A stretch of DNA of 54,609 nucleotides from Vibrio sp. MedPE-SWchi. Lineage in GTDB: Bacteria > Pseudomonadota > Gammaproteobacteria > Enterobacterales > Vibrionaceae. Of the stretch, positions 46,738 through 54,609 are shown piece after piece; position 1 is the first letter of the stretch; each line of letters begins with the position of its first letter. The notes beneath the pieces are model-generated. The model saw only the letters and a program-made list of their open reading frames with translations, made no database searches and was not told the origin of the DNA. A program made the translations under genes and the position numbers. The stretch lies in NCBI GenBank assembly GCA_001874155.1, contig MPDB01000013.1, positions 1 to 54,609 of the forward strand, in the 5' to 3' direction.

Positions 46738-48330
46738 ATGAATAACGCTCGTCCAATTCGCCGCGCTCTAATCAGCGTATCAGACAAAACTGGTATCGTT
46801 GAATTTGCACAAGCTCTTGCTAACCGTGGTGTAGATATCCTATCTACCGGTGGCACTGCTCGCCTGCTTGCTGAAAAAGGCATCTCTGTTACAGAAGTAT
46901 CTGACTACACTGGTTTCCCAGAAATGATGGATGGCCGTGTTAAGACTCTGCACCCAAAAGTTCATGGTGGTGTTCTAGGCCGTCGTGGCCAAGATGATGA
47001 CGTGATGGAAACTCACGGTATCAACCCTATCGATATGGTTGTTGTAAACCTATACCCATTCGCAGAAACCGTTGCTAAAGAAGGTTGTACCCTTGCTGAC
47101 GCTGTTGAGAACATCGACATCGGCGGTCCTACAATGGTTCGCTCTGCAGCGAAAAACCACAAAGACGTAACGATCGTTGTTAATGCACACGACTACGAGC
47201 GCGTTGTCGCTGAAATGGACGCGAACGAGCAATCTCTAACCCTAGAGACTCGCTTCGATCTCGCTATCGCAGCATTCGAACACACCGCTTCTTACGACGG
47301 CATGATCGCTAACTACTTCGGCACTATGGTTCCTAGCTACGGCGAGAACAAAGAAGGTGACGAAGAGTCTAAATTCCCTCGCACGTTCAACCAACAGTTC
47401 GAGAAAAAACAAGACATGCGCTACGGTGAGAACAGCCACCAGGCAGCCGCATTCTACGTTGAAGCAAACCCTGAAGAAGCATCAGTTTCTACAGCTCGCC
47501 AAATTCAAGGTAAAGCCCTTTCTTACAACAACATCGCTGACACTGACGCAGCACTTGAGTGTGTGAAAGAGTTCGACCAGCCAGCATGTGTAATTGTTAA
47601 GCACGCTAACCCATGTGGTGTAGCACTCGGTGAAGACATCCTAGAAGCTTACGACCGTGCATTCAAAACAGACCCAACGTCTGCATTTGGCGGCATCATC
47701 GCTTTCAACCGTGAGCTAGACGCTGCAACAGCAACGGCTATCACTGAGCGTCAATTCGTTGAAGTTATCATTGCACCATCAGTTTCTGCTGAAGCAGTTG
47801 AAATCGTAGCGGCTAAGAAAAACCTTCGCCTACTTGAGTGTGGCGAGTGGACAGCAAAGACAACTGGCTTTGACGTGAAACGCGTTAACGGTGGTTTGCT
47901 AGTTCAAGACCGCGACCAAGGCATGGTGTCTGAAGATGACCTTAAAGTGGTTTCTAAACGCCAACCTACAGCTGAAGAGCTAAAAGATGCTCTATTCTGC
48001 TGGAAAGTAGCGAAGTACGTTAAATCTAACGCTATCGTTTACTCGAAAGGCGACATGACGATTGGTGTTGGCGCTGGCCAAATGAGCCGCGTTTACTCTG
48101 CGAAAATTGCAGGCATCAAAGCTGCAGACGAAGGTCTACAAGTTGAAGGTTGTGTAATGGCATCTGATGCGTTCTTCCCATTCCGTGACGGTATCGACGC
48201 GGCAGCAGAAGCTGGCATCAAGTGTGTTATTCAACCGGGCGGCTCTATGCGTGATGACGAAGTTATCGCAGCAGCAGACGAACACGGCATGGCGATGATC
48301 TTTACGGGTATGCGCCACTTCCGCCACTAA
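46738..48330 (+). CDS. purH: Bifunctional AICAR transformylase / IMP cyclohydrolase
   Basis: Catalyses the last two steps of IMP synthesis. The 530-residue protein has the N-terminal MGS-like cyclohydrolase domain (1-195; [39 protein letters not shown]). The C-terminal transformylase domain carries catalytic Lys-His in the [10 protein letters not shown] block near residues 285-295. Length equals E. coli PurH (529). The last residues MRHFRH are conserved. It is followed by purD after 85 nt. Codon use is strongly biased. Confidence 0.98.
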   Translation: MNNARPIRRALISVSDKTGIVEFAQALANRGVDILSTGGTARLLAEKGISVTEVSDYTGFPEMMDGRVKTLHPKVHGGVLGRRGQDDDVMETHGINPIDMVVVNLYPFAETVAKEGCTLADAVENIDIGGPTMVRSAAKNHKDVTIVVNAHDYERVVAEMDANEQSLTLETRFDLAIAAFEHTASYDGMIANYFGTMVPSYGENKEGDEESKFPRTFNQQFEKKQDMRYGENSHQAAAFYVEANPEEASVSTARQIQGKALSYNNIADTDAALECVKEFDQPACVIVKHANPCGVALGEDILEAYDRAFKTDPTSAFGGIIAFNRELDAATATAITERQFVEVIIAPSVSAEAVEIVAAKKNLRLLECGEWTAKTTGFDVKRVNGGLLVQDRDQGMVSEDDLKVVSKRQPTAEELKDALFCWKVAKYVKSNAIVYSKGDMTIGVGAGQMSRVYSAKIAGIKAADEGLQVEGCVMASDAFFPFRDGIDAAAEAGIKCVIQPGGSMRDDEVIAAADEHGMAMIFTGMRHFRH

Positions 48331-48363
48331 TACTCGGTTTTTCTAAACGATTAGTAGCTATCA

Positions 48364-48388
48364 AGCCTCTCAAATTTGAGGGGCTTTT
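48364..48388 (+). terminator. Weak terminator-like hairpin between purH and purD
   Basis: An 8-bp stem AGCCTCTC / GAGGGGCT (one G-U) with an AAATTT loop, followed by only four T. It may reduce rather than stop transcription into purD. Confidence 0.4.
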
Positions 48389-48415
48389 AAGAATTAAAGA
48401 CTTAAGGATTGAAAC

Positions 48416-49708
48416 ATGAACGTATTAATCATCGGTGCTGGCGGTAGAGAACATGCTTTAGGTTGGAAAGCGGCACAAAACCCAAACGTTGAAACCGTAT
48501 TCATCGCTCCAGGTAACGCAGGCACGGCACTTGAGCCGAAACTTGAGAACGTAAGCATCGGCGTTGAAGACATCGCAGGTTTAGTGGCGTTTGCTCAAGA
48601 GAAAAAAATCGAACTGACCATCGTTGGTCCAGAAGCACCATTAGTCATTGGCGTGGTTGACGCATTCCGCGAAGTGGGTCTTCCTATCTTTGGTCCAACT
48701 CAAGCAGCAGCGCAGCTTGAAGGTTCGAAAGCATTCACTAAAGATTTCCTAGCTCGTCATGACATCCCGACGGGCTACTACGCAAACTTCACTGAGATTG
48801 AGCCAGCTATCGCTTACGTACGTGAGCAAGGCGCTCCAATCGTAGTAAAAGCTGACGGTCTTGCAGCGGGTAAAGGCGTTATCGTTGCGATGACACTGGA
48901 AGAAGCTGAAGACGCAATCAAAGACATGCTAGCGGGCAACGCATTTGGCGAAGCTGGCAGCCGTGTGGTTATAGAAGAGTTCCTTGAAGGCGAAGAAGCA
49001 AGCTTCATCGTAATGGTTGACGGTTCTAGCGTGCTTCCTATGGCCACCAGCCAAGATCACAAACGTGTTGGCGACAAAGACACGGGGCCTAATACTGGCG
49101 GCATGGGTGCTTACTCTCCAGCTCCAGTGGTGACGCCTGAAATCCACAACCGTATCCTTGAGGAAGTTATCTACCCAACGGTACGTGGTATGGACGCAGA
49201 AGGCGCACCTTACACGGGTTTCCTTTACGCAGGCCTAATGATCGATGCTGACGGGACACCTAAAGTTATCGAATACAACTGCCGCTTCGGCGATCCAGAA
49301 ACGCAACCTATCATGATGCGTATGGAGTCAGACCTTGTTGAGCTTTGCCTAATGGCTATCGACGAGAAACTCGACGAAGCAGAATCGAAGTGGGATCCAC
49401 GCGCTTCTATCGGTGTTGTTCTTGCGGCTGGCGGTTACCCTGCTGACTACGCAAAAGGTGACGTTATTTCACTACCAACAAGCGAAGATGAAGGCCAAAA
49501 AGTTTTCCACGCGGGTACGACAAATAACGAAGCTGGCGATGTGGTGACAAACGGTGGTCGCGTACTTTGTGCAACGGCACTGGGTAACACGGTTTCTGAA
49601 GCTCAAGAGCGTGCTTACGCGTTGACGAAGCAAGTTAGCTGGAATGGTATGTTCCACCGCAATGACATTGGTTACCGTGCTATAGCGCGCGAGAACGAAG
49701 CTAAGTAA
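48416..49708 (+). CDS. purD: Phosphoribosylamine-glycine ligase
   Basis: The second step of purine synthesis, joining glycine to phosphoribosylamine with ATP. The 430-residue ATP-grasp enzyme opens MNVLIIGAGGREHALGWKAA and has the VVKADGLAAGKGVIVA ATP loop near residues 142-157, plus GPNTGGMGAYSP near 224-235 and EYNCRFGDPETQ near 285-296. It is downstream of purH, the conserved purHD operon. A strong terminator follows. Confidence 0.98.
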   Translation: MNVLIIGAGGREHALGWKAAQNPNVETVFIAPGNAGTALEPKLENVSIGVEDIAGLVAFAQEKKIELTIVGPEAPLVIGVVDAFREVGLPIFGPTQAAAQLEGSKAFTKDFLARHDIPTGYYANFTEIEPAIAYVREQGAPIVVKADGLAAGKGVIVAMTLEEAEDAIKDMLAGNAFGEAGSRVVIEEFLEGEEASFIVMVDGSSVLPMATSQDHKRVGDKDTGPNTGGMGAYSPAPVVTPEIHNRILEEVIYPTVRGMDAEGAPYTGFLYAGLMIDADGTPKVIEYNCRFGDPETQPIMMRMESDLVELCLMAIDEKLDEAESKWDPRASIGVVLAAGGYPADYAKGDVISLPTSEDEGQKVFHAGTTNNEAGDVVTNGGRVLCATALGNTVSEAQERAYALTKQVSWNGMFHRNDIGYRAIARENEAK

Positions 49709-49741
49709 CAATAGCTGATTTAGCAATTGTTCTTCAGGCAT

Positions 49742-49770
49742 AAAAAAGGCGCTATCACAGCGCCTTTTTT
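49742..49770. terminator. Bidirectional terminator between purD and the DUF1481 gene
   Basis: A perfect 12-bp stem AAAAAAGGCGCT / AGCGCCTTTTTT with an ATCAC loop, between convergent genes. Confidence 0.95.
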
Positions 49771-49789
49771 GATGGCTCTAAATGAGTGG

Positions 49790-50488
49790 TTAATTCGATT
49801 CAATTAGGGCTGGGCGTGCAACGCAATCGTGACTATCTTCATCAAGCATGAGAAGTTCTTCTACGATGATTTTGTTCACTCTTGTTCTTCCCAACACCGC
49901 AATATAGCTGTCAATAGAAGAGAGTCTATTAACGACGAAAGTTGGAAGCGTCTGATTAAACGCGATTTCATCATAGGTTTCACCAGAGCACGTCTCAAAA
50001 CTTGAACCATTCCAATAGCCTTGAATTAATTCAAACCCTTCACGGCTAAATTCTTTGGTCACATCAGAAACCGATTGGGCTTCCAATTTATAGCGTTTTA
50101 GCTGCTCTTCGTTAATGGGCAATACTTTATCGTCAATACGGTATTGTTGATAAACGGCTTCACCTTTCACATTAAAACGAACATGAACACGATAGGGTAC
50201 TAACCCCACATCCTGCCTTATCTGCTCACCTTCTCGAATGAGCTCTCGCATTTCTCCTTCATTCCAACGATAGTCCGTTTTATACCACCCATAGTCGCCA
50301 GCAAACACATGGTCGGCCGCTGTATAAGGTTGATTAAGTCTTTCGGTATACCAATAAAACGTAGTCGCATCCCCCATAGTTTTACCGCCACTATGTTGAG
50401 AGAACTGATCAATATTTGGAGTAGAAACGGATGAAGAACATCCCAGGAGAGAAGAACTAATTATTAAAGATAAGAAAATTTTTTTCAT
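49790..50488 (-). CDS. yjaH: DUF1481 family lipoprotein (YjaH-like)
   Basis: A 232-residue lipoprotein with a lipobox (SLLGCSS) and acylated Cys at residue 17. The residue after Cys is Ser, so it probably goes to the outer membrane. The mature part has TTFYWYTERLNQP and a YGWYKTDYRWNEGE region that fits DUF1481/YjaH, a family of unknown function next to hupA in E. coli; that gene order is kept here. Two late cysteines (FETCSGE and SHDCVARP) could pair. Confidence 0.82.
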   Translation of the reverse strand: MKKIFLSLIISSSLLGCSSSVSTPNIDQFSQHSGGKTMGDATTFYWYTERLNQPYTAADHVFAGDYGWYKTDYRWNEGEMRELIREGEQIRQDVGLVPYRVHVRFNVKGEAVYQQYRIDDKVLPINEEQLKRYKLEAQSVSDVTKEFSREGFELIQGYWNGSSFETCSGETYDEIAFNQTLPTFVVNRLSSIDSYIAVLGRTRVNKIIVEELLMLDEDSHDCVARPALIESN

Positions 50489-50493
50489 AGGGA

Positions 50494-50531
50494 GAAAAGC
50501 ACGCCGAGAGTTAGTTCAAACATCTCGGCGC
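50494..50531 (-). terminator. Intrinsic terminator of hupA
   Basis: The minus strand has an 8-bp stem CGCCGAGA / TCTCGGCG with a 13-nt loop, followed by TGCTTTTC. Confidence 0.7.
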
Positions 50532-50539
50532 ATTATACG

Positions 50540-50812
50540 TTATTTCACTGAGTCTTTCAGTGCTTTACCTGCTACAAACGCAGGAACATTTGCTGCAGCG
50601 ATTTGGATTTCCGCACCAGTCTTAGGGTTACGACCTGTACGAGCTGCACGGTGATTTACTTTAAACGTACCAAAACCAATTAGTTGAACCTGGTCGCCTT
50701 CTTTAAGAGCATCAGTAACGCTACCAAGTGTTGCTTCAAGAGCAGCTTTAGCTTGTGCTTTTGAAAGATCTGCTTTTTCAGCAATAAAGTCGATTAATTG
50801 GGTCTTGTTCAT
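50540..50812 (-). CDS. hupA: DNA-binding protein HU-alpha
   Basis: A nucleoid protein that bends and compacts DNA. The start at 50812 gives 90 residues beginning [20 protein letters not shown], the same length and start as E. coli HupA; a frame extension upstream to 50845 is rejected. The beta-arm motif [17 protein letters not shown] with its intercalating Pro is complete. AGGG lies 8 nt before ATG. Flanked by the DUF1481 gene, as in E. coli. Confidence 0.98.
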   Translation of the reverse strand: MNKTQLIDFIAEKADLSKAQAKAALEATLGSVTDALKEGDQVQLIGFGTFKVNHRAARTGRNPKTGAEIQIAAANVPAFVAGKALKDSVK

Positions 50813-51138
50813 TAGGTTTCCCTTCTCATAGGTTATCGAATTCAACTCACTCTAAATCATAAAGCCCCCGTCTGGCAAAGGTTTGTAGAGGTTCTTTGGG
50901 TTTTATGACCTACTTTTAACCGTATTATGAGCATTAACTCACAATTTGAGCGAAGTTGAGCGCTTTTCAACGAGCACTAATGCCTACAATCTCAGCAATT
51001 TAGAGTATCTAATGTGAGAAAATAGACACAAGCCACATCAAATATCATTAGTAGATCTAAGCCTTGTACCGATAAAATGTGAACTTCTGACCGATCAATG
51101 CGGTCCTAAATTGTGATTTCTTCACCTATAGGAAAACC
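50813..51138. other. Region between hupA and the CorC-like gene
   Basis: 326 nt between divergent genes without a visible gene. It must hold both promoters. I see A/T-rich sequence with scattered -10-like elements (TATGAT on the minus strand near 50867) but no pair with a good -35 and no operator that I can name. Confidence 0.5.
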
Positions 51139-52194
51139 ATGCTGTTACTTTTTATTTATGTTTCTGTCGCTATTGGCGTTTCATTTATCTGCTCTGTGTT
51201 AGAAGCGGTACTACTTAGTATCAGCCCTAGCTACATTGCGCAGTTAAAGCAAAATGGACACCCATCAGCAGAAAGGCTAAGCGTACTAAAACAAAATATT
51301 GATCGTCCACTCGCTTCCATACTAACGCTCAATACCATCGCACATACGATTGGCGCCGCTAGTGCCGGTGCGCAAGCTGCGTCGGTATTTGGTAGCCAAT
51401 GGCTTGGTCTATTTTCGGCTATATTGACGTTGGGTATTCTTGTTCTTTCCGAGATAGTACCGAAAACAATTGGTGCGACATATTGGCGACAGCTCGCTCC
51501 ACTTTCCGCCGTATTCCTCTACTGGATGGTATGGGCACTCACGCCTTTCGTGTGGTTCTCTGAACAGATAACGAAGAGACTCTCTAGAGGGCATCAAGAG
51601 CCAAAAGTAAGAGATGAACTCAGTGCAATGGCAACACTGGCGAAAGACAGTGGAGAGTTCGCAGAGGGAGAATCAAAGATACTGCATAATCTCCTCAACA
51701 TTACCCATACTCCTATAACCCAAGTTATGACGCCACGACCGGTCGTATTTCGTGAAAGTGCGTCTTTATCCATTGATGAGTTCCTTGAGAAGCACCCAGA
51801 CACACCTTTCTCGCGACCTCTCATTTACAGTGAGTCGAAAGATAATATTATCGGTTTTGTGCATAGACTCGATCTTTATAAGCAACAACAGAATGGGATG
51901 GGTGATAAGCAGCTAGGGTCAATCATGAGACCTATTCACGTTATTCTTAACACTCGCTCGTTAACAGCAGCGTTTGATCAGATGATGTCGCTTAGAGTTC
52001 AGCTCGCCATGATCGTTGACGAATATGGCACGATTCAAGGCATTGTGACGTTAGAAGATATTTTTGAGCACCTAATCGGTGAAGAGATTGTTGATGAAGC
52101 GGACAGATCGGTTGATATGCAGCAGTTGGCTTTTGAGCGATGGGAAGCGTGGAAAAAGCAACACGGTGTGATCGACGGTAAGAAAGACGATTAA
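51139..52194 (+). CDS. CNNM/CorC-type DUF21 and CBS-domain protein
   Basis: A 351-residue inner-membrane protein. A DUF21 (CNNM) membrane domain covers residues 1-150 with about four helices (CSVLEAVLLSISPSYI, LTLNTIAHTIGAASAG, VLSEIVPKTIGA), followed by a pair of CBS domains at about 190-320 (ITQVMTPRPVVF, VTLEDIFEHLIGEEIVDE). The family is linked to Mg/Co efflux or transport. The C-terminal transporter-associated domain of longer relatives (YtfL, CorC) is missing, so this is the short form. GGAAAA precedes ATG. Confidence 0.87.
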   Translation: MLLLFIYVSVAIGVSFICSVLEAVLLSISPSYIAQLKQNGHPSAERLSVLKQNIDRPLASILTLNTIAHTIGAASAGAQAASVFGSQWLGLFSAILTLGILVLSEIVPKTIGATYWRQLAPLSAVFLYWMVWALTPFVWFSEQITKRLSRGHQEPKVRDELSAMATLAKDSGEFAEGESKILHNLLNITHTPITQVMTPRPVVFRESASLSIDEFLEKHPDTPFSRPLIYSESKDNIIGFVHRLDLYKQQQNGMGDKQLGSIMRPIHVILNTRSLTAAFDQMMSLRVQLAMIVDEYGTIQGIVTLEDIFEHLIGEEIVDEADRSVDMQQLAFERWEAWKKQHGVIDGKKDD

Positions 52195-52201
52195 GAATAG
52201 T

Positions 52202-52221
52202 GGGAGGGCTAACACCCTCCC
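52202..52221. terminator. Hairpin between convergent genes
   Basis: A perfect 7-bp stem GGGAGGG / CCCTCCC. There is no U-tract on either strand, so termination is uncertain. Confidence 0.35.
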
Positions 52222-52236
52222 TGATAACGCGAGTTA

Positions 52237-52824
52237 TTAAAGAGACATACCAATATTGCTGATGCCTTCGTCTTTCAGTTCTTGACGAAGATCTTTGATC
52301 AAATCAATATCACGCTCTTGCGCTTCTCTCAGTGGTCTAAATATCGCCCACTGAACATCCCACTCAGCACAAACCGCTTCATTTTCTTTTTGATTGTCGT
52401 TAGTTATCTCGACTTGCGTTTGCGCTTCTTCAAGCTGAGCAACCGTCATGACAGACGTTTGACTGAGCTTTTGCATATTGTCAAAGAGGTCTTCACGGTC
52501 CAGCAAACCATGTAAAAGCGTTGATAGACCAACACAGGCATCAATGGCAGGGTAAACGCCGTAAAAATCGAAATCTTCTGAACTTGGAATAATCTCTTCC
52601 AACTTTTCCAATTGCTTTTCAAAGTTGATCTTAGCGCTCTTTACCGTTAGCAGCTCCCAAATACTATCTAGAATGTCTCGATAGATACGACTTTCAGCAA
52701 ATTCTGTATTGTCACAAAATATGGCATAGTTAGGGTACATACGCTCGCACAAGCAAGCCATAAAGGTAATCTGTTGCCAAGGTTCTAATTTATCAAGACG
52801 AACCTGTAAGGGATTCTGTAGCAT
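52237..52824 (-). CDS. yjaG: YjaG family protein (DUF416)
   Basis: A 195-residue soluble, helical, acidic protein of unknown function, very close to E. coli YjaG (196 aa; ITFMACLCERMYPNYAIFC and FYGVYPAIDACVGLSTLLHG are shared in type). The start MLQNPLQVRLD at 52824 is chosen by that alignment; the frame continues upstream to 52875. In E. coli it is next to hupA; here the CorC-like gene is inserted between them. Confidence 0.92.
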   Translation of the reverse strand: MLQNPLQVRLDKLEPWQQITFMACLCERMYPNYAIFCDNTEFAESRIYRDILDSIWELLTVKSAKINFEKQLEKLEEIIPSSEDFDFYGVYPAIDACVGLSTLLHGLLDREDLFDNMQKLSQTSVMTVAQLEEAQTQVEITNDNQKENEAVCAEWDVQWAIFRPLREAQERDIDLIKDLRQELKDEGISNIGMSL

Positions 52825-52894
52825 AATTACTCTATCGTTGCAGAAAAAGACAGCGGAAGTGTACTTGATAACCAACAGGGAAAAAAGCGGCCTA

Positions 52895-53821
52895 ATGAAT
52901 AAATTCTCTCATAAGCTCTATATTCTTACTGAGCAAGATGAAACATACCTTAGTGAACTCAAAAAACACTCTTTACCGGATCTTGAAGTAACAACAAACC
53001 GCTCCGACGCGACCATTGTATTAGCGTCACCTCCAATTATAGCCAAACAATTGCAGGACTTCCCTAGGATAGAGTGGATACAATCAGCCTATGCAGGTAT
53101 AGACGCGTTAATAATACCTACACTAAGGCAAGACTATCTACTGACCAACGTAAAAGGCATATTCGGACAACAAATTTCCGAATATGTCTTAGGTTATACA
53201 ATTTCTCATTTCCGTCATTTCGACACCTATAAACAGCAACAGAAGAATAGAGCGTGGACTCCTCACAGCTATACATCTTTGCAAGGGAAGATAATGGTTG
53301 TACTTGGGACAGGGTCCATAGGTAGCTATTTAGCGAGAACGGCGCAAGCTCTGGGCATAAAAGTGTATGGCATCAATCGGACAGGCATACCAAGCAAAGA
53401 TAGCCCTTTTACCGATGTATACCATACACAAGAGCTGTCTACCGCTTTTAAGAGTGCAGACATAGTTGTCAACACACTCCCAGCGACCTCTGAGACCGAC
53501 CAAATAATTAACAAAGAGAGTTTGAATGACTGCAATAACGTACTGCTTTTTAATGTAGGCAGAGGAAACGCAGTTAATGAGGATGATCTTTTAAACGCTC
53601 TAGCGAATGGTAACGTGACACATGCATTCCTTGATGTATTTATTGATGAACCTCTCAGGCCTGCTCATCCTTTCTGGCTAAACGAAAAGATCACAATCAC
53701 ACCACATATCGCAGCGAGTAGCTTTCCATATCAAGTAGTAGAACAATTTAAAGACAACTACCTACGCTGGCGTGATGGATTTGAACTCCATAATTTGGTT
53801 GATTTTAATAGAGGTTATTAA
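52895..53821 (+). CDS. D-2-hydroxyacid dehydrogenase (NAD-dependent)
   Basis: A 308-residue oxidoreductase of the formate/glycerate dehydrogenase family, probably interconverting 2-keto acids and D-2-hydroxy acids. It has a Rossmann motif VLGTGSIGSYLARTA near residue 136, Arg of FNVGRGNAVNEDDL near 220, catalytic Glu of VFIDEPLRPAHPFW and His of TPHIAA near 273. It resembles the GhrA/YcdW-like branch. Start M at 52895 has a weak ribosome-binding site; the frame is open upstream to 52838 across the yjaG start. Its last base overlaps the next gene's ATG. Confidence 0.87.
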   Translation: MNKFSHKLYILTEQDETYLSELKKHSLPDLEVTTNRSDATIVLASPPIIAKQLQDFPRIEWIQSAYAGIDALIIPTLRQDYLLTNVKGIFGQQISEYVLGYTISHFRHFDTYKQQQKNRAWTPHSYTSLQGKIMVVLGTGSIGSYLARTAQALGIKVYGINRTGIPSKDSPFTDVYHTQELSTAFKSADIVVNTLPATSETDQIINKESLNDCNNVLLFNVGRGNAVNEDDLLNALANGNVTHAFLDVFIDEPLRPAHPFWLNEKITITPHIAASSFPYQVVEQFKDNYLRWRDGFELHNLVDFNRGY

Positions 53822-54405
53822 TGATAGGCACTTTGCTCGGTCAAATCAGACAATGCCAGGTTTGCTCAAAACACCTTGAGCTTGGAGCAAACCCTGTCGT
53901 TCAGGCTTCCAAAGGTGCAAAGTTACTAATTATTGGCCAAGCCCCTGGGTTGAAAGTACATCAGAGTTCTATCCCTTGGAACGACCCAAGTGGCGATCGA
54001 CTAAGGCGTTGGCTAAACCTCGATAAACAAGATTTCTATGACTCAAGCAAGATAGCGATTGTTCCCATGGGCTTTTGCTACCCAGGGAGAGGAAAGAGCG
54101 GCGACCTACCACCAAGACCTGAATGCGCGCCTTTATGGCACCAAGCGTTATTGGAACAGATGCCAGATATTGGTATGACACTACTTATAGGGCAATATGC
54201 TCAAAACTATTACCTAGCCGATCGAAAACGAACCTTAACTGAAACCGTTAAGAACTGGACGGAGTGGGCACCCAATCAGATTCCTATGCCTCACCCTTCA
54301 CCAAGAAATGCCCTCTGGCTAAAGAAGAACCCCTGGTTTGAAGAGCAGATAGTCCCTTATATCCGAAAATACGTTCATGACCATTTAAAACTCAAATCCA
54401 GCTAA
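53821..54405 (+). CDS. Uracil-DNA glycosylase-like protein
   Basis: A 194-residue soluble protein. The start overlaps the preceding stop (TAATG), so translation is coupled. Near the N-terminus are two Cys (QCQVCSKHL) followed by LLIIGQAPGLKVHQSS, matching motif A of family 4/5-like uracil-DNA glycosylases, and HPSPRN near residue 160, matching motif B. A full set of four Fe-S cysteines is not visible, so it fits the UDG-like branch found in proteobacteria, for which activity is uncertain. Confidence 0.82.
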   Translation: MIGTLLGQIRQCQVCSKHLELGANPVVQASKGAKLLIIGQAPGLKVHQSSIPWNDPSGDRLRRWLNLDKQDFYDSSKIAIVPMGFCYPGRGKSGDLPPRPECAPLWHQALLEQMPDIGMTLLIGQYAQNYYLADRKRTLTETVKNWTEWAPNQIPMPHPSPRNALWLKKNPWFEEQIVPYIRKYVHDHLKLKSS

Positions 54406-54515
54406 ACCATCACCCCTTATTTACTCTCAAGCAAGGTATCTAAGTACGATGAAAATACACTTAGTTGAAAAACACCTGTTGAATAAGAGAAGTTGAAATG
54501 TGTTTTTGCCTAAAC

Positions 54516-54546
54516 GAAAAAAGCCCAGTCGTAAGACTGGGCTTTC
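54516..54546 (-). terminator. Terminator of the tRNA-Asp transcript
   Basis: The minus strand reads an 11-bp stem AAAGCCCAGTC / GACTGGGCTTT with a TTAC loop and then TTTCG, directly downstream of the tRNA. Confidence 0.9.
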
Positions 54547-54553
54547 TAATAAG

Positions 54554-54609
54554 TGGCGGAGTGGACGGGACTCGAACCCGCGACCCCCGGCGTGACAGGC
54601 CGGTATTCT
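54554..54609 (-). tRNA. tRNA-Asp (anticodon GTC), 3' part
   Basis: The last 56 nt of a tRNA cut by the window edge. The minus strand shows the anticodon stem CCGGC/GCCGG around CTGTCAC, T-loop GTTCGAGTC and CCA. GTC assigns aspartate. Confidence 0.93.

Overview
This window reads as the large chromosome of a Vibrio (Gammaproteobacteria, Vibrionaceae). Three things point there. Protein sequences such as TpiA, CpxRA, AccBC, PurHD and HupA are close to the enterobacterial ones but not identical. Several gene blocks keep the E. coli order: coaA / thrU-tyrU-glyT-thrT-tufB, pfkA-fieF-cpxP/cpxRA, fxsA/aspA-dcuA-dsbD, aroQ-accBC-prmA-dusB-fis, and purHD with hupA and yjaH. The acetate-control genes (CrbS/CrbR-type two-component system, NhaP2-type antiporter, VC_2705-type symporter) match those known from V. 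cholerae. The species cannot be named from the sequence alone. No mobile element, phage, CRISPR array or resistance island is visible.

Layout. 1-620: start of tufB and four tRNA genes, all on the minus strand. 0.8-5.2 kb: coaA, a DUF805 protein, a lone CHMI-family tautomerase, tpiA and a MATE pump. 5.3-8.6 kb: menA-rraA, then efp divergent from its modification enzyme epmB. 8.8-16.6 kb: a DcuB-type carrier, pfkA, fieF, the Cpx envelope-stress genes, Fur-box-preceded Mn superoxide dismutase and trmL. 16.6-22.3 kb: fxsA and aspA-dcuA-dsbD. 22.5-39.6 kb: an acetate module made of a CrbR-like regulator, a K+/H+ antiporter, a two-subunit sodium:acetate-type symporter, Fur-box-preceded fagA-fumC, the sensor kinase CrbS, an MFS carrier, a CBS/nucleotidyltransferase protein, a DEDDh exonuclease and acs. 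39.9-44.8 kb: aroQ-accB-accC, prmA and dusB-fis. 45-49.7 kb: a diguanylate cyclase, a ZntR-like regulator and purH-purD. 49.8-54.6 kb: a DUF1481 lipoprotein, hupA, a CorC/CNNM-type protein, yjaG, a 2-hydroxyacid dehydrogenase overlapping a uracil-DNA-glycosylase-like gene, and the end of a tRNA-Asp.

How the genes fit together. Two themes stand out. The first is C4-dicarboxylate and acetate metabolism: AspA, DcuA, DcuB and FumC handle fumarate, while the symporter, Acs and CrbSR handle acetate. The second is metal-dependent enzyme switching: Fur boxes precede both the iron-free fumarase operon and MnSOD. The most interesting non-coding signals are a five-copy 19-bp repeat in the crbS leader, a short element shared by three acetate-module promoters, a perfect 20-bp palindrome upstream of aspA, and an inverted repeat around the aroQ-accBC promoter. 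Most of the window is ordinary core genome. I see no clearly new multi-gene system; the best leads are regulatory.
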